From Streptomyces sp. HUAS ZL42 (lineage in GTDB: Bacteria > Actinomycetota > Actinomycetes > Streptomycetales > Streptomycetaceae), in the NCBI RefSeq assembly GCF_040782645.1, contig NZ_CP160403.1:3596001-3660000 (forward strand): DNA of 64,000 nt, read 5' to 3'. Each line of letters begins with the position of its first letter. Within the stretch, counting starts at the first letter, position 1. The notes beneath the pieces were generated by a model that ran no database searches, had not been told where the DNA came from, and saw only the letters and a list, made by a program, of their open reading frames with translations. Both the position numbers and the translations under genes were made by a program. Positions 1 to 7,953 of this stretch are shown here, piece after piece.

Positions 1-11
1 GAGTGATGAGG

Positions 12-68
12 GTCGGTTCAGGCGTCCTGCGTCGGTTCAGGCGTCCCGCGTCGGTTCAGGTTTCCTGC
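12..68. repeat. 19-bp tandem repeat at the rsrA 3' end
   Basis: A 19-bp unit beginning GTCGGTTCAGG is present about three times in tandem (12-30, 31-49 and a diverged copy from 50). It runs across the rsrA stop codon at 56-58. I see no gene in bases 1-55. Function is unknown; it may be slippage in the 3' untranslated region. Confidence 0.7.
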
Positions 69-367
69 GGAGTCGCCGGCGCGGCCGTCACGTCGTGCTC
101 GGGCACGATCTGCCCGGAGCGAATCAGCTCAAGTCGCCCCATGACCTTGGCGCGCAGGTCGCTGGGCACGTCGTCATGCCCGCAGCACCGCTTGACCAGC
201 TTCTTCACGGCCTGCTCGAGACCGTACTTCTCCAGGCACGGCGAGCACTCCTGGAAGTGCTGCTTGAACTTGTCGCGATCGACGTCCGGCATCTCACTGT
301 CGAGGAACTCGTAGAGATGATCGAGTACCTCACTGCAGTCCGTCTCGTGCGGCTCTCCGCAGCTCAT
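56..367 (-). CDS. rsrA: Zinc-binding anti-sigma factor RsrA
   Basis: Redox-sensing anti-sigma factor (103 aa) that holds SigR inactive in the cytoplasm and releases it on disulfide stress. The sequence has the ZAS zinc motif with Cys3, Cys11, His37, Cys41 and Cys44, plus the Cys61-Cys62 pair, matching the residue numbering known for S. coelicolor RsrA. In that protein Cys11 and Cys44 form the first disulfide on oxidation and zinc is lost. The ATG start overlaps the sigR stop codon (ATGA), so the two are translationally coupled and made in matched amounts. It is transcribed from the sigR promoters upstream, including the SigR-dependent one at 1272-1297. Confidence 0.97.
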   Translation of the reverse strand: MSCGEPHETDCSEVLDHLYEFLDSEMPDVDRDKFKQHFQECSPCLEKYGLEQAVKKLVKRCCGHDDVPSDLRAKVMGRLELIRSGQIVPEHDVTAAPATPQET

Positions 368-1047
368 GAGCCCGAGCCTTTCGCTTCGTCCGACTCTCCG
401 GCGCCGGCCGGGACCAGCCCGCGCTCACGGGCGTAGTCCTCGAGCATGCCGCGCAGTTGACGGCGGCCCCGGTGCAGCCGGGACATCACCGTACCGATGG
501 GTGTCCCCATGATGTCCGCGATCTCCTTGTACGCAAAGCCCTCAACGTCCGCGAGATACACGGCGATGCGGAACTCCTCGGGGATCGCCTGCAGTGCTTC
601 CTTCACGTCCGAGTCGGGCAGGTGGTCGAGCGCCTGCGACTCCGCGGAGCGCAGACCGGTCGACATGTGCGACTCGGCGCGGGCGAGCTGCCAGTCCTCG
701 ATCTCCTCGGCCGCGCTGCGCTGGGGTTCACGCTGCTTCTTGCGGTACGAGTTGATGAAGGTGTTGGTGAGGATCCGGTACAGCCACGCCTTGAGGTTGG
801 TGCCTTCGCGGAACTGGTGGAAGGACGCGTACGCCTTGGCGTACGTCTCCTGCACCAGGTCCTCGGCGTCCGCCGGGTTGCGCGTCATGCGCAGGGCGGC
901 CGAGTACATCTGGTCGAGGAATTCGAGCGCGTCCCGCTCGAAGCGCGCGCTTCGCTCCGCGCTCGACTCCGCGCTGTTGCCCTGGCCCTCGGGCTGCTCC
1001 GCCTGGCCGTGTTCGGTCCCTGCGTCGGTCCCAGTGACCGGACCCAC
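364..1047 (-). CDS. sigR: ECF sigma factor SigR (disulfide stress)
   Basis: Group IV sigma factor directing RNA polymerase to thiol-stress genes (thioredoxin, mycothiol, mycoredoxin, Moco/sulfur-transfer and others). From the GTG at 1047 the protein is 227 aa, the length known for S. coelicolor SigR. Region 2 (about residues 25-95) contains the pattern [11 protein letters not shown], and region 4 (about 150-210) ends in a helix-turn-helix with [16 protein letters not shown] longer isoform can start at the ATG at 1212 (see 1048-1212). The gene overlaps rsrA by 4 nt and lies downstream of an autoregulated SigR promoter, giving the known positive-feedback and anti-sigma circuit. Confidence 0.96.
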   Translation of the reverse strand: MGPVTGTDAGTEHGQAEQPEGQGNSAESSAERSARFERDALEFLDQMYSAALRMTRNPADAEDLVQETYAKAYASFHQFREGTNLKAWLYRILTNTFINSYRKKQREPQRSAAEEIEDWQLARAESHMSTGLRSAESQALDHLPDSDVKEALQAIPEEFRIAVYLADVEGFAYKEIADIMGTPIGTVMSRLHRGRRQLRGMLEDYARERGLVPAGAGESDEAKGSGS

Positions 1048-1212
1048 CTCCTCAAGATTCCGGGCCGGACCGAAACCGGTCCCGCTCGAATCGGAGGATA
1101 GACGACGATCCGGTCCGTCCGCCGCCCGAATGGACGTGGCCTTCGCCGCGTGCAGCACCGTCCAGTCCAGGTCAGTGCGGCTGCTGCGGCTCGGGCAAAT
1201 GGTCGAACCCAT
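1048..1212 (-). other. sigR: N-terminal extension of the long SigR isoform
   Basis: An in-frame ATG at 1212 adds exactly 55 codons to SigR. It has a purine-rich ribosome site (GAGAGGAAG) about 8 nt upstream. Literature on S. coelicolor describes an inducible, unstable SigR' with a 55-residue extension made from the SigR-dependent promoter p2. The same geometry is seen here: promoter at 1272-1297, then this ATG, then the GTG of the constitutive form. Function is inferred by this match. Confidence 0.8.
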
Positions 1213-1271
1213 GCGGCGGACTTCCTCTCCCACGACGTCGGTGCCGGTGTTTCAGCACTTCTGTCGGCCTC

Positions 1272-1297
1272 AACAGAGGCCCGGCCCGCAACATTCC
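1272..1297 (-). promoter_or_regulatory. SigR-dependent promoter sigRp2
   Basis: On the minus strand the -35 GGGAAT (complement of 1293-1298) is followed after exactly 18 nt by GTT (complement of 1272-1274). This is the published SigR consensus GGAAT-N18-GTT. Transcription would begin near 1262-1266, about 50 nt before the ATG of the long SigR isoform. Confidence 0.92.
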
Positions 1298-1304
1298 CGA
1301 CCCT

Positions 1305-1937
1305 TTACCCCAGTGACCCGGCCCACGTCACAACCGCTTCGGTGACGATCGCCACCGCCTGCTCCTGCGTGAGCTCCGCCCGCTTCGGCACGGCGAAGCC
1401 GTGGTCGCCGTACGGCACCTCGACGAGTTCGTAGGCCCCCTCCGGGAACTCCTCGGGCCTCCCGAACGGGTCGTTCCCCCCTTGGACGACGAGCGTGGGC
1501 GCTCCGGCCCCCAGCAACTCGTCGGCCCGGGACTTCTCGGGCCTGCCGGGCGGATGGAGCGGGAAGCTGAGGGCGAGGACGGCGTGCGCGCCCAGTTCGA
1601 CGGCGGTACGACAGGCGACACGGGCCCCGGCACTGCGCCCACCGGAGATCACGGGCAACCCGGGCTTGGCGAGCGCCGGCCACAGCCCCCGCCACCCGAC
1701 GTCGAGCGTCCCGGGCGCGGGCGCCACCTTCTTCCCGGCCACCCGCCAGGGCTGCTCGACGAGGGCGACGGTGACGCCGTGCCCGGGGAGGTCGTGTGCG
1801 AGCGCTTGAAGATCACGGGCCTCGATGCCTCCACCGGCACCGTGGCCGACGGCGAGGACGAGTGCGGCCTTCCGGGCGGGATGCCAGGTGATACGGGCGC
1901 TCCCGGCGTCGGTCTCGACAGTCTCGGTACGGGTCAC
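1305..1937 (-). CDS. Alpha/beta hydrolase, KANL3/Tex30-like
   Basis: Predicted cytoplasmic serine hydrolase of about 210 aa with an alpha/beta fold. Visible elements are an oxyanion-type GHGAGG near residue 32, a nucleophile elbow GGRSAGAR near residue 100 (Ser in G-x-S-A-G), an acidic residue in the GGNDPFG loop and a catalytic His in GDHGF. This is the pattern of the Tex30/KANL3 dienelactone-hydrolase-like family; the substrate is unknown. A GTG start at 1937 is preceded by GGTGG. The stop codon lies only 8 nt before the SigR p2 promoter of sigR, so read-through from this gene could also feed sigR. Confidence 0.8.
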   Translation of the reverse strand: MTRTETVETDAGSARITWHPARKAALVLAVGHGAGGGIEARDLQALAHDLPGHGVTVALVEQPWRVAGKKVAPAPGTLDVGWRGLWPALAKPGLPVISGGRSAGARVACRTAVELGAHAVLALSFPLHPPGRPEKSRADELLGAGAPTLVVQGGNDPFGRPEEFPEGAYELVEVPYGDHGFAVPKRAELTQEQAVAIVTEAVVTWAGSLG

Positions 1938-1991
1938 AAAACCACCGTAATCACATGGCCGTCAGGCGGCGGACCCAACGCCCGGTCAGCC

Positions 1992-2807
1992 TCAGAACAA
2001 CGTCCCCTCCTCCGGCCCCTCGAGCTCCTTCAGCAGCTCGGGCCCGTTGTTCCGCACATTGCTGACCGCCGTGGAAACGGGATACGCCCGCATCAACCCC
2101 TCACCCGGCGGCGCCAGCAACTCCCGCAGATCCTCCACATCCGTCCGCGACGGATCCAGCCACGCATCCCACCGATCCGGCGTCAGCATCAACGGCATCC
2201 GGGGATGAATGTCCGCCAGCGCCCGCGGCCCCTCCGCCGGCCCCACCGCCAGCGGCGTCTTCTCCGCCTCGGTCGTGATCACTGAGCACGTCACCCACCA
2301 GGCCTGCGGATGCTCGTCCGGCAGCGTCCGGTCACGCCAGAACTCGTACAACCCGGCCATGGCGAAGACGGACCCGTCGGCCGGCAACACGAAGTACGGC
2401 TGCTTGCGGGGCCGCTTCTTCTTCCCCTCGACCTCCAGATCCCGCTCCTGCTCCCCCGTGACCCACTCGTAGTAGCCGTCGGCCGGGATGATGCACCGCC
2501 GGGAGACGAAGGCCCGCCGGTACGACGGCTTTTCGAACACCGTCTCGGCCCGCGCATTGATCATCCGCGCGCCCCCCTCGGGCGTCTTCGACCAGGACGG
2601 CACCAGCCCCCACTTCAGCTTCCGCAGCTGCCGAACCGGCCGCGGGTCGTCCACGTCTTTGAGAGGACGGTCGAGGACGGCGTAGACCTCCTTGGTCGGA
2701 GCCACGTTGTAGTCGGGCGCCAGGGTCTCTTCGGGGTCCCACTTCTCGATTTCAAAGATTCCTGCGAGATCCTCGGGCCTGCGACTCGCTGCATACCGTC
2801 CGCACAT
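1992..2807 (-). CDS. SRAP (YedK/HMCES) abasic-site processing protein
   Basis: Protein of the SOS-response-associated peptidase family (about 271 aa). Members form a covalent thiazolidine crosslink with abasic sites in single-stranded DNA. The mature N-terminus needs Cys2, and the start chosen here gives MCGRY, the family signature; an upstream in-frame start would bury this Cys. Other signature parts are NVAPT, the RCIIPADGYYEW block with its catalytic Glu, and the IHPRMPLML His motif near the C-terminus. Divergently transcribed from the M50-like protease with about 50 bp between the starts. Confidence 0.93.
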   Translation of the reverse strand: MCGRYAASRRPEDLAGIFEIEKWDPEETLAPDYNVAPTKEVYAVLDRPLKDVDDPRPVRQLRKLKWGLVPSWSKTPEGGARMINARAETVFEKPSYRRAFVSRRCIIPADGYYEWVTGEQERDLEVEGKKKRPRKQPYFVLPADGSVFAMAGLYEFWRDRTLPDEHPQAWWVTCSVITTEAEKTPLAVGPAEGPRALADIHPRMPLMLTPDRWDAWLDPSRTDVEDLRELLAPPGEGLMRAYPVSTAVSNVRNNGPELLKELEGPEEGTLF

Positions 2808-2857
2808 ACGTGCCACACTGCCAGACTCCGTACGACGAGAGGGAGCCACCGGGAAAC

Positions 2858-3580
2858 ATGGACAGCACCGCATCCACCGCGCTGCCCGACCTCTGGGACC
2901 GGCTCATCGGCACCCAGCCCGACCCCGACCTCTGGGTGGTGCTCGGCACCATGGTCGCGGCGCTCGCGATAGTCGTCCCGCACAACCTGTGGCACCTCTC
3001 CCGCAACGCGATCACCATCGCCCACGAGGGCGGCCACGGCCTGATCGCCCTGCTCACCGGTCGGCAGCTCACGGGCATACGGCTGCACTCCGACACCAGC
3101 GGCCTCACCGTCAGCCGAGGCAAGCCGCACGGCATCGGCATGATCCTCACAGCTGCCGCCGGCTACACCGCTCCCCCACTCCTCGGCCTGGGCGGCGCGG
3201 CACTGCTGGCCGCGGGGCACATCACGCTGCTGTTGTGGGCGGCCACGGCCCTCCTGATGGCGATGCTGGTGATGATCCGCAACGCCTACGGCGCCCTGAC
3301 GGTGGTCGTCACCGGCGGAACCTTCGTGGTGGTCTCCTGGCTGGCCGGCCCCCAGGTGCAGGCCGCGTTCGCCTACGCGGTGGTGTGGTTCCTGCTGCTC
3401 GGTGGAGTCCGCCCGGCCTTCGAACTCCAGGCGAAGCGCTCCCGCGGCGGCGCGGGCGACTCGGACGCGGACCAGCTGTCGCGGTTGACGCATGTGCCGG
3501 CCGGGTTGTGGTTGTTCTTGTTCCACGCGGTGTCGCTGTGCTCGCTGATAGGCGGGGGCAGGTGGCTGCTGGAGGTGTGA
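2858..3580 (+). CDS. M50-like membrane metalloprotease
   Basis: Predicted integral membrane zinc protease (240 aa) related to the M50B/site-2 protease group. The HEGGH zinc motif lies near residue 57, at the end of the first hydrophobic segment. Several further hydrophobic stretches follow (about residues 80-200), with a final one at the C-terminus. Such enzymes usually cut substrates within or near the membrane; no partner is visible here. The start at 2858 is preceded by a GAGGGAG-type site. It is shorter than classical RseP-type proteases and has no PDZ domain. Confidence 0.8.
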   Translation: MDSTASTALPDLWDRLIGTQPDPDLWVVLGTMVAALAIVVPHNLWHLSRNAITIAHEGGHGLIALLTGRQLTGIRLHSDTSGLTVSRGKPHGIGMILTAAAGYTAPPLLGLGGAALLAAGHITLLLWAATALLMAMLVMIRNAYGALTVVVTGGTFVVVSWLAGPQVQAAFAYAVVWFLLLGGVRPAFELQAKRSRGGAGDSDADQLSRLTHVPAGLWLFLFHAVSLCSLIGGGRWLLEV

Positions 3581-3587
3581 TCCACCC

Positions 3588-3725
3588 CGTGGGGGCAGCA
3601 TCAACGGGGCGCGGGGCTGTGTCGATCAGCGGCTCCGCCGCGATGGGGGTCCCCCCGATCGGGCGAAGCCGAGAGTGGGGGAGCGACCTGCCACGACGCT
3701 CCCGCACCCGAACGACCGCCCCCCA
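3588..3725. repeat. Intergenic GC-rich REP-like sequence before aroA
   Basis: The gap between the protease gene and aroA holds phrases such as GGGGCGCGGGGCTGTGTCGA and GCGGCTCCGCCGC, followed by a CGATGGGGGTCCCCCCGATCG palindrome and GCGAAGCCGAGAGTGGGGGA. From memory these phrases recur in intergenic gaps of many Streptomyces genomes. They are able to form hairpins and may act as a terminator for the upstream gene. No ORF is apparent. Confidence 0.6.
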
Positions 3726-3745
3726 AGTTCACTAGAGTGGGGCCC

Positions 3746-5062
3746 ATGGCCCCGAACCCCGCACACACCGCCCTCTGGCCCGCCCCGCACGCGAGCGGAG
3801 CCGTCGACGCGACGGTCCACGTGCCGGGATCCAAGTCGGTCACCAACCGCGCCCTCGTGCTCGCCGCCCTCGCCTCCGAGCCCGGCTGGCTGCGCCGCCC
3901 GCTGCGCTCCCGCGACACGCTGCTGATGGCGGACGCGCTGCGCGCCATGGGCGTCGGCATCGAGGAGGGCGTGGGCCCTGACGGGACGGGCGAGGCGTGG
4001 CGTGTGCTCCCCACGGGCCTGTCCGGCCCGGCCACGGTCGACGTCGGCAACGCGGGCACGGTGATGCGGTTCCTGCCCCCGGTCGCCGCGCTCGCGGACG
4101 GCCCCATCCGCTTCGACGGCGACCCGAGGTCGTACGAGCGTCCCCTGCACGGCGTGATCGACGCCCTGCGCGTCCTCGGCGCGCGGATCGACGACGACGG
4201 CCGCGGGGCGCTGCCGCTGACGGTCCACGGCGGCGGAGCGCTGGACGGCGGTCCGGTGGAGATCGACGCCTCGTCCTCCTCGCAGTTCGTCTCGGCGCTG
4301 CTGCTCTCGGGCCCGCGCTTCAACCAGGGCGTCGAGGTCCGCCACACGGGCTCCACGCTCCCCTCCATGCCCCACATCCGGATGACCGTGGACATGCTGC
4401 GCGCGGTCGGCGCCCAGGTGGACACCCCGGAGTCGGGCGGCGAGCCGAACGTCTGGCGGGTCACGCCGGGCGCCCTGCTCGGCCGCGATCTGACGATCGA
4501 GCCGGACCTGTCCAACGCCCAGCCCTTCCTGGCGGCGGCCCTGGTGACCGGCGGCAAGGTCCTCGTCCCGGACTGGCCCGCCCGGACGACCCAGCCGGGT
4601 GACAGGCTGCGGGAGATCTTCACCGGGATGGGCGGTTCCTGCGAACTGACCGAGTACGGCCTGGAGTTCACCGGATCGGGTGCCATTCACGGGATCGACG
4701 TGGACCTCGGCGACGTCGGCGAGCTGACTCCCGGCATCGCGGCGGTCGCCGCCCTCGCGGACTCCCCGTCCACCCTGCGGGGCGTGGCCCATCTGCGCCT
4801 GCACGAGACGGACCGGCTGGCCGCGCTCACCAAGGAGATCAACGAACTCGGCGGTGACGTCACCGAGACGGCCGACGGCCTGCACATCCGCCCGCGCTCC
4901 CTGCACGGCGGGATCTTCCACACGTACGAGGACCACCGCATGGCGACGGCCGGCGCGATCATCGGCCTCGCGGTCGAGGGCGTGCAGATCGAGAACGTGG
5001 CGACGACGGCGAAGACCCTGCCGGACTTCCCCGAGCTGTGGACCGGGATGCTCGGGGCGTAG
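3746..5062 (+). CDS. aroA: EPSP synthase (3-phosphoshikimate 1-carboxyvinyltransferase)
   Basis: Catalyses the sixth shikimate-pathway step, joining shikimate-3-phosphate and PEP to give EPSP for aromatic amino acids. The protein (438 aa) has the substrate-binding [16 protein letters not shown] near residue 25, the [10 protein letters not shown] phosphate loop near 95, the [11 protein letters not shown] segment and the C-terminal RLHETDR and EDHRMA blocks, so it is full length. The ATG at 3746 is preferred over the upstream GTG at 3737. A -10-like TAGAGT (3733-3738) ends 7 nt before the ATG, suggesting a leaderless transcript. It is followed after 18 bp by rsgA on the same strand. Confidence 0.96.
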   Translation: MAPNPAHTALWPAPHASGAVDATVHVPGSKSVTNRALVLAALASEPGWLRRPLRSRDTLLMADALRAMGVGIEEGVGPDGTGEAWRVLPTGLSGPATVDVGNAGTVMRFLPPVAALADGPIRFDGDPRSYERPLHGVIDALRVLGARIDDDGRGALPLTVHGGGALDGGPVEIDASSSSQFVSALLLSGPRFNQGVEVRHTGSTLPSMPHIRMTVDMLRAVGAQVDTPESGGEPNVWRVTPGALLGRDLTIEPDLSNAQPFLAAALVTGGKVLVPDWPARTTQPGDRLREIFTGMGGSCELTEYGLEFTGSGAIHGIDVDLGDVGELTPGIAAVAALADSPSTLRGVAHLRLHETDRLAALTKEINELGGDVTETADGLHIRPRSLHGGIFHTYEDHRMATAGAIIGLAVEGVQIENVATTAKTLPDFPELWTGMLGA

Positions 5063-5080
5063 GGACGCGGGGATACAGTC

Positions 5081-6091
5081 ATGCGCCGCTACGGCAAGCA
5101 CACCGACGAGGACGACATCCGCAGCCGTCCGAACCGCAAGGGCAACCGACCCCGCACGAACATCCGCCCCAAGCACGAGGACGCGGCCGAGGGCATGGTC
5201 CTCACGGTCGACCGCGGCCGGCTGACCTGCCTCGTCGACAGCCGGATCGTCCTGGCGATGAAGGCCCGTGAGCTGGGCCGCAAGGCCGCGGTCGTGGGCG
5301 ACCGGGTGGCGCTGGTCGGGGACATGTCCGGTAAGAAGGACACCCTCGCCAGGATCGTCCGCATCGAAGAGCGCACCTCGTTGCTGCGCCGGACCGCGGA
5401 CGACGACGACCCGTACGAGCGCGTGGTCGTCGCCAACGCCGACCAGCTGGCCATCGTCACGGCCCTGGCCGACCCCGAGCCGCGCCCCCGCCTGATCGAC
5501 CGCTGTCTGGTGGCGGCGTACGACGGCGGCCTGGACCCCCTCCTGGTGCTGACGAAGTCGGACCTGGCCCCGCCCGACAAGCTTCTGGAGCTCTATGGCG
5601 ACCTCGACATCCCGTACGTCGTCACCAGCCGCGAGGAACTGGAGAACGGCGGCGCGGCGGACCGGGTGCGGGAACAGCTGGACGGCAAGATCACGGCTTT
5701 CGTCGGCCATTCGGGGGTCGGCAAGACGACCCTGGTGAACGCCCTGGTCCCGGAGGACCGCCGCCGGCTGACCGGCCATGTGAACGCGGTGACGGGCCGC
5801 GGCCGGCACACGACGACGTCGGCCCTGGCGCTCCCGTTGCGGGACACGGGCGGCTGGGTGGTGGACACCCCGGGCGTACGGTCCTTCGGCCTGGCCCACA
5901 TCGACCCGTCCCGCGTCATCCACGCCTTCCCCGACCTGGAGCCGGGCACGGAGGGCTGCCCGCGCGCGTGCAGTCACGACGAGCCGGACTGCGCTCTGGA
6001 CGAGTGGGTCGCGGAGGGTCACGCGGACCCGGCCCGGCTGTACTCCCTGCGCAGGCTGCTGGCGACGAGGGAACGCAAGGAAGGCGACTGA
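5081..6091 (+). CDS. rsgA: Ribosome small-subunit GTPase RsgA
   Basis: Circularly permuted GTPase that assists late maturation of the 30S subunit. The 336-aa protein has an N-terminal OB-fold region (about 35-100), then the permuted G motifs: TKSD (G4, about residue 166), GHSGVGKTTL (P-loop, about 211), DTPG (G3) and a C-terminal zinc-binding part with Cys and His residues (CPRACSHDEPDCAL). It is probably in an operon with aroA (18-bp gap). Confidence 0.95.
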   Translation: MRRYGKHTDEDDIRSRPNRKGNRPRTNIRPKHEDAAEGMVLTVDRGRLTCLVDSRIVLAMKARELGRKAAVVGDRVALVGDMSGKKDTLARIVRIEERTSLLRRTADDDDPYERVVVANADQLAIVTALADPEPRPRLIDRCLVAAYDGGLDPLLVLTKSDLAPPDKLLELYGDLDIPYVVTSREELENGGAADRVREQLDGKITAFVGHSGVGKTTLVNALVPEDRRRLTGHVNAVTGRGRHTTTSALALPLRDTGGWVVDTPGVRSFGLAHIDPSRVIHAFPDLEPGTEGCPRACSHDEPDCALDEWVAEGHADPARLYSLRRLLATRERKEGD

Positions 6092-6117
6092 CCTCTGCGT
6101 TGTTTGTGGGGGCGTGG

Positions 6118-6150
6118 GTCCGGTAAGTGCATAATCGCACCCAGCCGGAC
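6118..6150 (+). promoter_or_regulatory. Palindrome and -10 element before the SMR exporter
   Basis: A nested dyad lies here: GTCCGG (6118-6123) pairs with CCGGAC (6145-6150), and inside it GTGC (6127-6130) pairs with GCAC (6137-6140). The loop of the inner stem contains CATAAT (6130-6135), a good -10 hexamer, so the dyad sits across the promoter and looks like an operator. I do not see the ACGR-loop hairpins of the guanidine-II riboswitch. Confidence 0.45.
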
Positions 6151-6167
6151 ATACGGGAGGACAGCAC

Positions 6168-6491
6168 ATGGCGTGGCTGCTGGTCATCGTGGCCGGGTTG
6201 CTCGAGACCGGTTTCGCCGTGGGCCTCAAGCTCTCCCACGGCTTCACCCGTTTCTGGCCGACCGTCGCGTTCTGCATATTCGCCCTCGGGAGCTTCGGCC
6301 TGCTCACCCTGTCCCTGAAGAAGCTCGACGTGGGCCCCGCCTACGCGGTGTGGACCGGCATCGGCGCGGCGGGCACCGCGATCTACGGGATGGTGTTCCT
6401 GGGCGACCTGGTGTCCGTCCTGAAGATCGTCTCGATCAGCCTGGTGATCATCGGCGTGATCGGCCTGCAGTTGTCGGGCTCCGCGCACTGA
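6168..6491 (+). CDS. SMR-family exporter, Gdx/SugE-like
   Basis: Small multidrug-resistance family proton antiporter of 107 aa with four transmembrane helices. The essential membrane Glu is at residue 13 (GLLETGFAVGLKLSHGFTR). The phrase GLKxSHGFTR and the Gly-rich loops are typical of the Gdx (SugE) branch, whose members export guanidinium, rather than EmrE-type drug exporters. The gene is a single unit ahead of a convergent tetR gene. The substrate is inferred from the subfamily only. Confidence 0.82.
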   Translation: MAWLLVIVAGLLETGFAVGLKLSHGFTRFWPTVAFCIFALGSFGLLTLSLKKLDVGPAYAVWTGIGAAGTAIYGMVFLGDLVSVLKIVSISLVIIGVIGLQLSGSAH

Positions 6492-6498
6492 GGCGCTC

Positions 6499-6605
6499 GG
6501 GCCTGTCCGGCGGATCATGCCGCAGACGCGGGGAGCGGGGCGCCCCGCTCCCCTGCGCTGAACAGGCGACGCTGCTTCCCTGCAACTGATCCGCCGGACA
6601 GGCCC
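6499..6605. repeat. Short inverted-repeat element, copy 1
   Basis: A 107-bp element bounded by perfect 19-bp inverted repeats: GGGCCTGTCCGGCGGATCA at 6499-6517 and its complement at 6587-6605. It contains an inner GC palindrome (GGGGAGCGGGGC with its complement). It lies exactly between the 3' ends of two convergent genes (stop codons at 6491 and 6608), so it may double as a bidirectional terminator. A second copy with identical ends is at 60370-60554. Confidence 0.85.
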
Positions 6606-6607
6606 TA

Positions 6608-7216
6608 CTAGGCCGGCACCTGCCGGTGGAGTGCGCTGCGCACCAGGTCGGCGACGCCGCCCTCGCCCGGAGGAGCCGACACACAGGAAAGGGCCAGCCG
6701 CACGACCAGTTCGCACGACCGGGCCAGTTCGGCGACGTCCGCCTTGTGCGCATGGGGGCCGGCCAGCACCGCGACGGCACGGTCGCGGACCAAGGTCACG
6801 AAGTCGCCGGGTGAGGGCAGCGGCCCGTCCGCGCGCCGCTGCGCCGGTACGGCCGAGGAGGACGGCACCGCGGACAGCGTCGGCGAGGGCAGTCGCTCGC
6901 TCCAGCAGCCGGTGAGCATGGCCCGTACGATCGCGTTCTCGCGGGCGGCGGAGGCGGTCCACTCGGCGGTCGCGGTCAGTCTCTCCCGGAGGTCGGCGGG
7001 CGTGGTGAGCGCGCGTTCGACCCCGGCGAGATACCCGTCCGCTTCCCTTCTGACGAGCGCCCGGGCAAGGCCTTCCTTGCTCCCGAACTCGTTGTAGAGG
7101 GTCTGCCGGGACACTCCGGCCGCCGAGGCGACGTCCACCATCCGCACGGCGGACCACGACCGACGCGCCAGCGCCGTGAAAGCGGCGTCCAGCAGGGATT
7201 CCCGCGCTGCAGGCAT
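6608..7216 (-). CDS. TetR-family transcriptional regulator
   Basis: One-component repressor (202 aa). The N-terminal helix-turn-helix (about residues 8-54) shows the TetR pattern VRMVDVASAAGVSRQTLYNEFGSKEGL. The C-terminal ligand-binding region is Ala-rich with no recognised pocket. The start at 7216 (second of two adjacent ATGs) is spaced 5 nt from GGAGG, while the ATG at 7219 would be too close. It converges on the Gdx-like exporter; control of that exporter is possible but not shown, since its promoter is 0.5 kb away. Confidence 0.85.
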   Translation of the reverse strand: MPAARESLLDAAFTALARRSWSAVRMVDVASAAGVSRQTLYNEFGSKEGLARALVRREADGYLAGVERALTTPADLRERLTATAEWTASAARENAIVRAMLTGCWSERLPSPTLSAVPSSSAVPAQRRADGPLPSPGDFVTLVRDRAVAVLAGPHAHKADVAELARSCELVVRLALSCVSAPPGEGGVADLVRSALHRQVPA

Positions 7217-7953
7217 CATCGCCTCCCCGGGGCGAGCGACTCTGCGCCCAGATTTGACGCGTACGGGAGCACTGTCAAGGGTTCGCGAGGGCATCGGGGG
7301 GGCGCGCTTCGGCCTCGGTACGCCGCCAACCCGCGGACGGCCACCGCTCGTCGAGCCGCGAGCAGCCACTCCGCCCATCCGCGGGCAAGCCGTGCCGCTG
7401 GGGCGGCACGACTGGGCGCGGACGGGCTGCGCGCCCCACCCCACCACAGGCGGCCCCCACCAGCGCCGGACTACGCGACCCACCGCAGGCGGCACCCCGC
7501 CGGCACCGGACTACGCGACCCACCGCAGGCGGCACCCCGCCGGCACCGGACTACGCGACCCACCGCAGGCGGCACCCCGCCGGCGCCGGACTACGCGTGC
7601 GCCCACCCACCACAAGCGGCACCCCGCCGCAGGCGACACCCCACCCGCGCCGGACTACGCGTGCGCCCACCCACCACAAGCGGCACCCCGCCGCAGGCGA
7701 CACCTCGCTGGCGCCGGGCTACGCGACCCACCCGTCGCAGGCGGCACCCCGCCGGCGCCGGACTGCGCGACCCACCCCGCCCCGACAACACCGGGCACCT
7801 CCTGACCGGCATCCCCCTGGCTGCAGGCGATCCGCATCCGCCGGCCGCAGGCGCTCGCTCGCTCGACCACCCCCGCCCGCACCGGCACCCTGCACGCGAG
7901 CACCCCGGGCCCCCTATAGCCCCGTACCGACCACGACGGATACCGTTCGCTAC
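7217..7953. repeat. 737-bp gap filled by GC-rich direct repeats
   Basis: No convincing gene is visible between tetR and hisN. From 7391 the stretch carries a hairpin phrase, CGTGCCGCTGGGGCGGCACG (7391-7410), then repeats that start CCGGACTACGCG at 7466, 7506, 7546, 7586, 7650, 7714 (variant) and 7758 (variant). The spacing is 40, 40, 40, 64, 64 and 44 bp. The third reading frame is open through the array only because the repeat has no stop codons. A related single copy is at 18183-18285. The last 30 bp hold a possible -10 (TACCGT) for a leaderless hisN transcript. Confidence 0.8.

Noticed and set aside
6091..6167. Guanidine riboswitch before the Gdx-like exporter
   Set aside because: The hairpins lack the ACGR loops of guanidine-II and I could not fit the guanidine-III pseudoknot. 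A -10 hexamer sits inside the dyad, so an operator is more likely.
3626..6307. An 893-codon open frame on the minus strand opposite aroA and rsgA
   Set aside because: Long antisense frames are usual in GC-rich DNA. The translation is Arg/Gly/Val/His-rich without domains, while the plus strand holds two clearly conserved genes.
7466..7800. Possible CRISPR array
   Set aside because: Units differ in period, there are no unique spacers of constant size, and no cas genes are present; it is a direct-repeat array.
7597..7953. Extension of hisN by about 119 codons into the repeat array
   Set aside because: The extra part encodes only Pro/Arg/Ala/Thr repeats, and the ATG at 7954 matches the family N-terminus.
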